64,000 nucleotides of DNA, taken from the NCBI GenBank assembly GCA_013299115.1, contig JAAFKA010000018.1:1-64000 (forward strand), read 5' to 3'. This document shows positions 60,513 to 64,000 of the stretch, in pieces (within the stretch, counting starts at the first letter, position 1; the number at the start of each line of letters is the position of its first letter). The notes under the pieces were generated by a model, which saw nothing but the letters and a program-made list of their open reading frames with translations, was not told the origin of the DNA and did no database searches. The stretch comes from Cytophagales bacterium. GTDB lineage: Bacteria; Bacteroidota; Bacteroidia; Cytophagales; Thermoflexibacteraceae. The translations under genes were made by a program, and so were the position numbers.

Positions 60513-60527
60513 CAGACTTGAAAGCTA

Positions 60528-60559
60528 CTTATCGGACACCTTTCAAGATGTCCGATAAG
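60528..60559. repeat. Palindrome R5 after the carotenoid oxygenase gene
   Basis: CTTATCGGACACCTTTCAAG followed by ATGTCCGATAAG, a near-perfect stem 15 nt after the stop codon. Same family as 39857 and 48176. The gap to the next gene shows nothing else. Confidence 0.8.
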
Positions 60560-60700
60560 TTTATTCGACTACATAAAATTACTAAAACTTATAGGTTTAA
60601 AATTCATTACTTATAATTTTACTTTTTCAATCCTATTGCTTAACTTTCGTGGCAATTTAATTATTGTCTTCAACAATAACCATTTATCTTTCTTTTAACA

Positions 60701-63700
60701 ATGAGTGTTACTACAAATCTTGTGGACATAGCTACGGCACAAACTCTATATAAAAGCAACCGTACAACTGTTTTGCTTGCTACGCTTGAAGGTACGGACA
60801 GTAAAGTTGTGGTAAAAACTACGACCAATGCCTTCCCACCAACAAGTGAAATAGAAATGTTGCAGTCAGAATACGACTTAGCAAAGGATTTAGACCACCC
60901 CCATATTGCCAAAATTACAGACTTACAAGAACATAACCGTACCTTCATATTACTGAGAGAATATGTAGATGGGTTTACGTTGGCTAATTTTATAAAAAAT
61001 AGTCGTCAGCTAAAACTAAAAGAAAAAATAGAGATAGCTATTCAAATCACACAAGCTATTAAGTATTTTCATGCCCAAGACATTATCAACAAAGACATCA
61101 ATGCAAATAATTTACTAATAGAATCGCAAACTTTGACAGTAAAGTTGATAGATTTTGGTATTGCAACAAAAAATATTCGCCAAACTAATGAGTTATTGAA
61201 TCTCAATCAATTAGAAGGTACTTTGGAGTATATTTCTCCTGAACAAACAGGCAGAGTCAATAGGTCGATAGATTATCGCAGTGATTTGTATTCTTTGGGA
61301 GTTGTCTTGTACCAACTATTTACAGGGAGATTACCTTTTAGTTCAGAAGATGCCTTAGATTTGGTGTATGCCCATATAGCTTTGCAGCCCGAAGCACCAC
61401 ATTTGGTTAATCCTGAGATACCCGAAACCATAACAGCCATTATAGCCAAACTGTTAGAAAAAAATGCAGAAGATAGATACCAGTCTTCTTTAGGTTTATT
61501 GTACGACCTTACCCTCTGTAAAGAAAGTTTGGCAGCAACAGGTTTGGTAGGCAACTTTGAGATAGCTACTACAGATTTTTCTACCCGTTTACAGATTCCA
61601 CAAAAACTCTACGGCAGAGAAACTCAACGCCAGCAATTACTTTCTATTTATGAGCAAGCTACCAACAATTATAAAGCGGAAGTTGTATTAATTTCAGGAA
61701 GTTCAGGTATAGGTAAATCTTCACTTATCAACGAACTCCACAAGCCTATTACACAAAACAACGGTATTTTTATCAAAGGAAAATTTGACCAACTCCAACG
61801 CAACATACCTTATTTAGCTTTGCTCAAAGCTTTTGACGATTTAATAGACCAACTAATTACAGAAAGTGCTACCAGATTAGCTATTTGGAAAGACCTTTTA
61901 GTAGAGGCTTTGAGCATCAATGCAAAAGTAATGACAAACCTACTCCCTCGCCTCGAACTTATCATAGGAGAACAGCCCGAAGTAGAAATTTTGCCTGTCT
62001 TAGAAGCACAAAATAGATTAGAAAATACCCTCAATAACTTTATTAAAGCTATTGCAAGTCCAGAACACCCTCTATGTTTATTCATAGACGACTTACAATG
62101 GGCAGATACCTCGAGCTTAAAATTTTTGGAAATTATTACCCAAGAAACACTTGGAAAAGCCTTAGTGATTATTGGGGCGTATAGAGATAATGAAATAGAC
62201 TTGGCACACCCTTTATTGAGTACGTTGAAAATACTAAACCAACAACAAGTAACAGTTACCACTATTCAATTAACTAATTTGGCAGAAAGTGACGTCTATC
62301 AACTTATAGACGATACACTGCAAAGGAAAAATAAAACAGCTATACAAGGGTTGGCTAAATTGATTTTTCAAAAAACACAGGGCAATCCGTTTTTTGTCAA
62401 TCAGTTTCTCTTAGGATTATACAATGATAGGCATCTGAACTTTGATTTGCAACTCAAAAAATGGGTATGGGACATCACAAGTATCAGCCAACTAAACCTT
62501 ACAGAAAATGTAGCCGAATTTATAGCGGATAAGATGAGACGTCTGCCCAGTGAAGTTACAGAATTATTAGGTTACGCAGCAGCCATTGGACATAGTTTTG
62601 ACGAAAACTATTTAGTAGCTTGTACAGGATTTAGCAACCAATCTGTAAAAAAAGGACTCAATGCTGCTATACAAGAAGAAATTATCTTGCAACGAAAAAA
62701 TGGCTATCAATTTGTGCATGACAAAGTGCAGCAAGCTGCCTACTCCTTAGTATTAGACAGCCACAAACCTGCTTTGCACCTGCACATAGCCCAAAACATG
62801 GTGGCTACACCAACTAATGATTCGAGTGAAAAAAATGTTTTTAGTATAGCCAACCAATACAATTTGGGTTTGACTGCTATCCATGATGATAGGGCAAGAC
62901 AACAAGCCATTACCTATAACTTGTTAGCAGGCAACAAAGCCACTGAAGGCAATGCTTTTGCAAGTGCAAGAACCTACTTACTAACAGGCTACCAATTATT
63001 GCCTGCCAATGCTTGGCAGACCAATTATCAACAAACTTTTGACTATGTAAGTGCCTTAGCAGAAACAGCGTATCAAAATGGAAATTTTGAACAAGCCTCG
63101 CACTATATTGATTTAGTTATCAACAATGCCAAAACGCCGCAAGAAAAGGCAAATATTTACAATAGATTGATTGTACAGTACACTTTAGTTCAGGACTTTG
63201 ATAAAGCAGTAGAAAGTGCAAAAACAGGTTTGGCTTTATTAGGTTTTGATGTACCTGAAGACGAAAACTTAGGTGCCATGATTGGGGCAGGTATTGGCGA
63301 ACTGATGCAAAGTTTGGCAGGTAGAAACATTGCAACTTTGATAGACCAATCTGATATGACAGATGAACAAGACCAACTCATTATGAAACTCCTCATTAAT
63401 GCAGCGTCGCCTTGCTTTTTAAGTGGCAAACAGACTTTGTGGACATTTATCATAGTTAAAGCCACTACCTTGTCTATGCAAAAAGGAAATACGCCAGAGA
63501 GTTGCACAGCTTACAGTTCTTTTGGTATTTTATCAGGTGCTATTTTTTCAGACTATCATTCAGGCTATGAATATGGAAAGTTGGCAGTAGAGTTAGCTAA
63601 TAAATACAACAACCTGCGTATGAAATGTGCAGCACTTTTTGTGTTGTCTGCTTTCACACAGCCTTGGGTGGGTTCTATCAAAGAAACATTTGGTTTAATG

Positions 63701-64000
63701 AATGAAGGGATAAGGAGTGGTGTGAATTCAGGAGAAATGCAGTTTGCCTCCTATATTGCAGGGAATATAATTACCAATATTATACAGACTCATCGTCCTA
63801 TTCGTGAAGTCATTTCTCATATCAACACAGGTATTGCTATCACTCAAAAAGCCAAAAACTTTTTCTCTGAAGGTACTTTATTGGTAATGGCTATGTTTTA
63901 TTATGCTATGGCAGAAACCAAGACAGACGAAGTACAAATTTCTTATCTCAACCTATCTTTTGACCAGATAAGGGAAAAATATGTAGATATAACCCCCACA
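60701..64000 (+). CDS. Multi-domain Ser/Thr kinase-AAA ATPase signalling protein, N-terminal part
   Basis: The frame is open for 1100 codons to the window edge. Kinase domain (1-270): Lys39 in VVVKTT, Glu57 of helix C, catalytic loop INKDINANN (Asp132, Asn137), DFG at 151-153, GTLEYISPEQTGR activation end and APE-like region. The usual His of HRD is Asn. A second part (about 290-700) is an AAA/STAND-like ATPase: LYGRETQRQQLL, Walker A GSSGIGKSS (333), Walker B CLFIDDLQWAD (about 461) and NPFFVNQFL. Helical repeats of AAA_16/predicted-ATPase type follow. The family usually ends in GAF and histidine-kinase or cyclase domains. Its output domain is outside the window. Confidence 0.88.
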   Translation, partial: MSVTTNLVDIATAQTLYKSNRTTVLLATLEGTDSKVVVKTTTNAFPPTSEIEMLQSEYDLAKDLDHPHIAKITDLQEHNRTFILLREYVDGFTLANFIKNSRQLKLKEKIEIAIQITQAIKYFHAQDIINKDINANNLLIESQTLTVKLIDFGIATKNIRQTNELLNLNQLEGTLEYISPEQTGRVNRSIDYRSDLYSLGVVLYQLFTGRLPFSSEDALDLVYAHIALQPEAPHLVNPEIPETITAIIAKLLEKNAEDRYQSSLGLLYDLTLCKESLAATGLVGNFEIATTDFSTRLQIPQKLYGRETQRQQLLSIYEQATNNYKAEVVLISGSSGIGKSSLINELHKPITQNNGIFIKGKFDQLQRNIPYLALLKAFDDLIDQLITESATRLAIWKDLLVEALSINAKVMTNLLPRLELIIGEQPEVEILPVLEAQNRLENTLNNFIKAIASPEHPLCLFIDDLQWADTSSLKFLEIITQETLGKALVIIGAYRDNEIDLAHPLLSTLKILNQQQVTVTTIQLTNLAESDVYQLIDDTLQRKNKTAIQGLAKLIFQKTQGNPFFVNQFLLGLYNDRHLNFDLQLKKWVWDITSISQLNLTENVAEFIADKMRRLPSEVTELLGYAAAIGHSFDENYLVACTGFSNQSVKKGLNAAIQEEIILQRKNGYQFVHDKVQQAAYSLVLDSHKPALHLHIAQNMVATPTNDSSEKNVFSIANQYNLGLTAIHDDRARQQAITYNLLAGNKATEGNAFASARTYLLTGYQLLPANAWQTNYQQTFDYVSALAETAYQNGNFEQASHYIDLVINNAKTPQEKANIYNRLIVQYTLVQDFDKAVESAKTGLALLGFDVPEDENLGAMIGAGIGELMQSLAGRNIATLIDQSDMTDEQDQLIMKLLINAASPCFLSGKQTLWTFIIVKATTLSMQKGNTPESCTAYSSFGILSGAIFSDYHSGYEYGKLAVELANKYNNLRMKCAALFVLSAFTQPWVGSIKETFGLMNEGIRSGVNSGEMQFASYIAGNIITNIIQTHRPIREVISHINTGIAITQKAKNFFSEGTLLVMAMFYYAMAETKTDEVQISYLNLSFDQIREKYVDITPT

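Overview
The window reads as chromosomal DNA of an AT-rich Bacteroidota bacterium, most likely from the Cytophagales side of the phylum (family and genus cannot be fixed from the sequence alone). The evidence is a type IX secretion (T9SS) C-terminal sorting domain at the left edge, PorP/SprF and PorE-like T9SS components, a TonB-dependent receptor with a carboxypeptidase-like N-terminal domain, promoters of the phylum-specific TTTG-N19/20-TAnnTTTG type, and almost no Shine-Dalgarno motifs. No rRNA, integrase, intact transposase, CRISPR array or phage module is seen. One tRNA (Cys, GCA) is present.

Layout. 1-7.4 kb: end of a T9SS cargo gene, clpC, a DinB-fold protein, and a two-gene operon of a sulfatase-fold membrane protein and a large polytopic membrane protein. 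7.4-23.1 kb: a defence-like stretch with a broken Eco57I-type methylase, a complete single-chain restriction-modification protein, a second single-chain RM protein, and a membrane alpha/beta-hydrolase next to a SLATT-type DUF4231 protein, interspersed with an ABC ATPase, tRNA-Cys, a saccharopine dehydrogenase-like enzyme and a CAP-domain protein. 23.7-35 kb: transporters, bioD, PorP, RseP, PorE and a thiolase. 35.2-39.8 kb: a metal-handling cluster (HMA-AraC regulator, GNAT, HMA-DUF4396, TonB receptor). 39.9 kb: an orphan T4 Rnl1-like RNA ligase. 41-45.4 kb: a SiaABC-like partner-switching module with two SiaC copies. 45.5-49.7 kb: Fur-family regulator, lipoprotein, glycosyltransferase, TPR protein. 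49.8-53.6 kb: two tandem AAA-ATPase/PD-(D/E)XK genes followed by relics of CHAT and nuclease-like genes. 53.6-58.1 kb: XRE regulator/ABC ATPase operon, lysine-ketoglutarate-reductase-like enzyme, DoxX-like protein, peptidyl-tRNA hydrolase. 58.4 kb to the end: a carotenoid oxygenase and the first 1100 codons of a giant Ser/Thr kinase-ATPase signalling protein.

How genes work together. SiaA phosphatase, SiaB kinase and two SiaC targets form a complete threonine-phosphorylation switch with no visible output gene. PorP and PorE flank the site-2 protease RseP, so envelope stress and T9SS components share a locus. The HMA genes form a plausible metal sensing and transport unit. The two saccharopine-pathway-like enzymes, 40 kb apart, could together degrade lysine.

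The most unusual layer is non-coding. The intergenic regions are filled with several families of short perfect or near-perfect palindromes, some nested inside each other. Two families have entered genes in frame: three copies of a 26-37 nt REP-like palindrome in the polytopic membrane protein gene, and a 73 nt G/C-run palindrome inside the RM gene. Start sites were trimmed to ATG wherever the longest reading frame ran upstream into a non-ATG codon, a repeat or a promoter.
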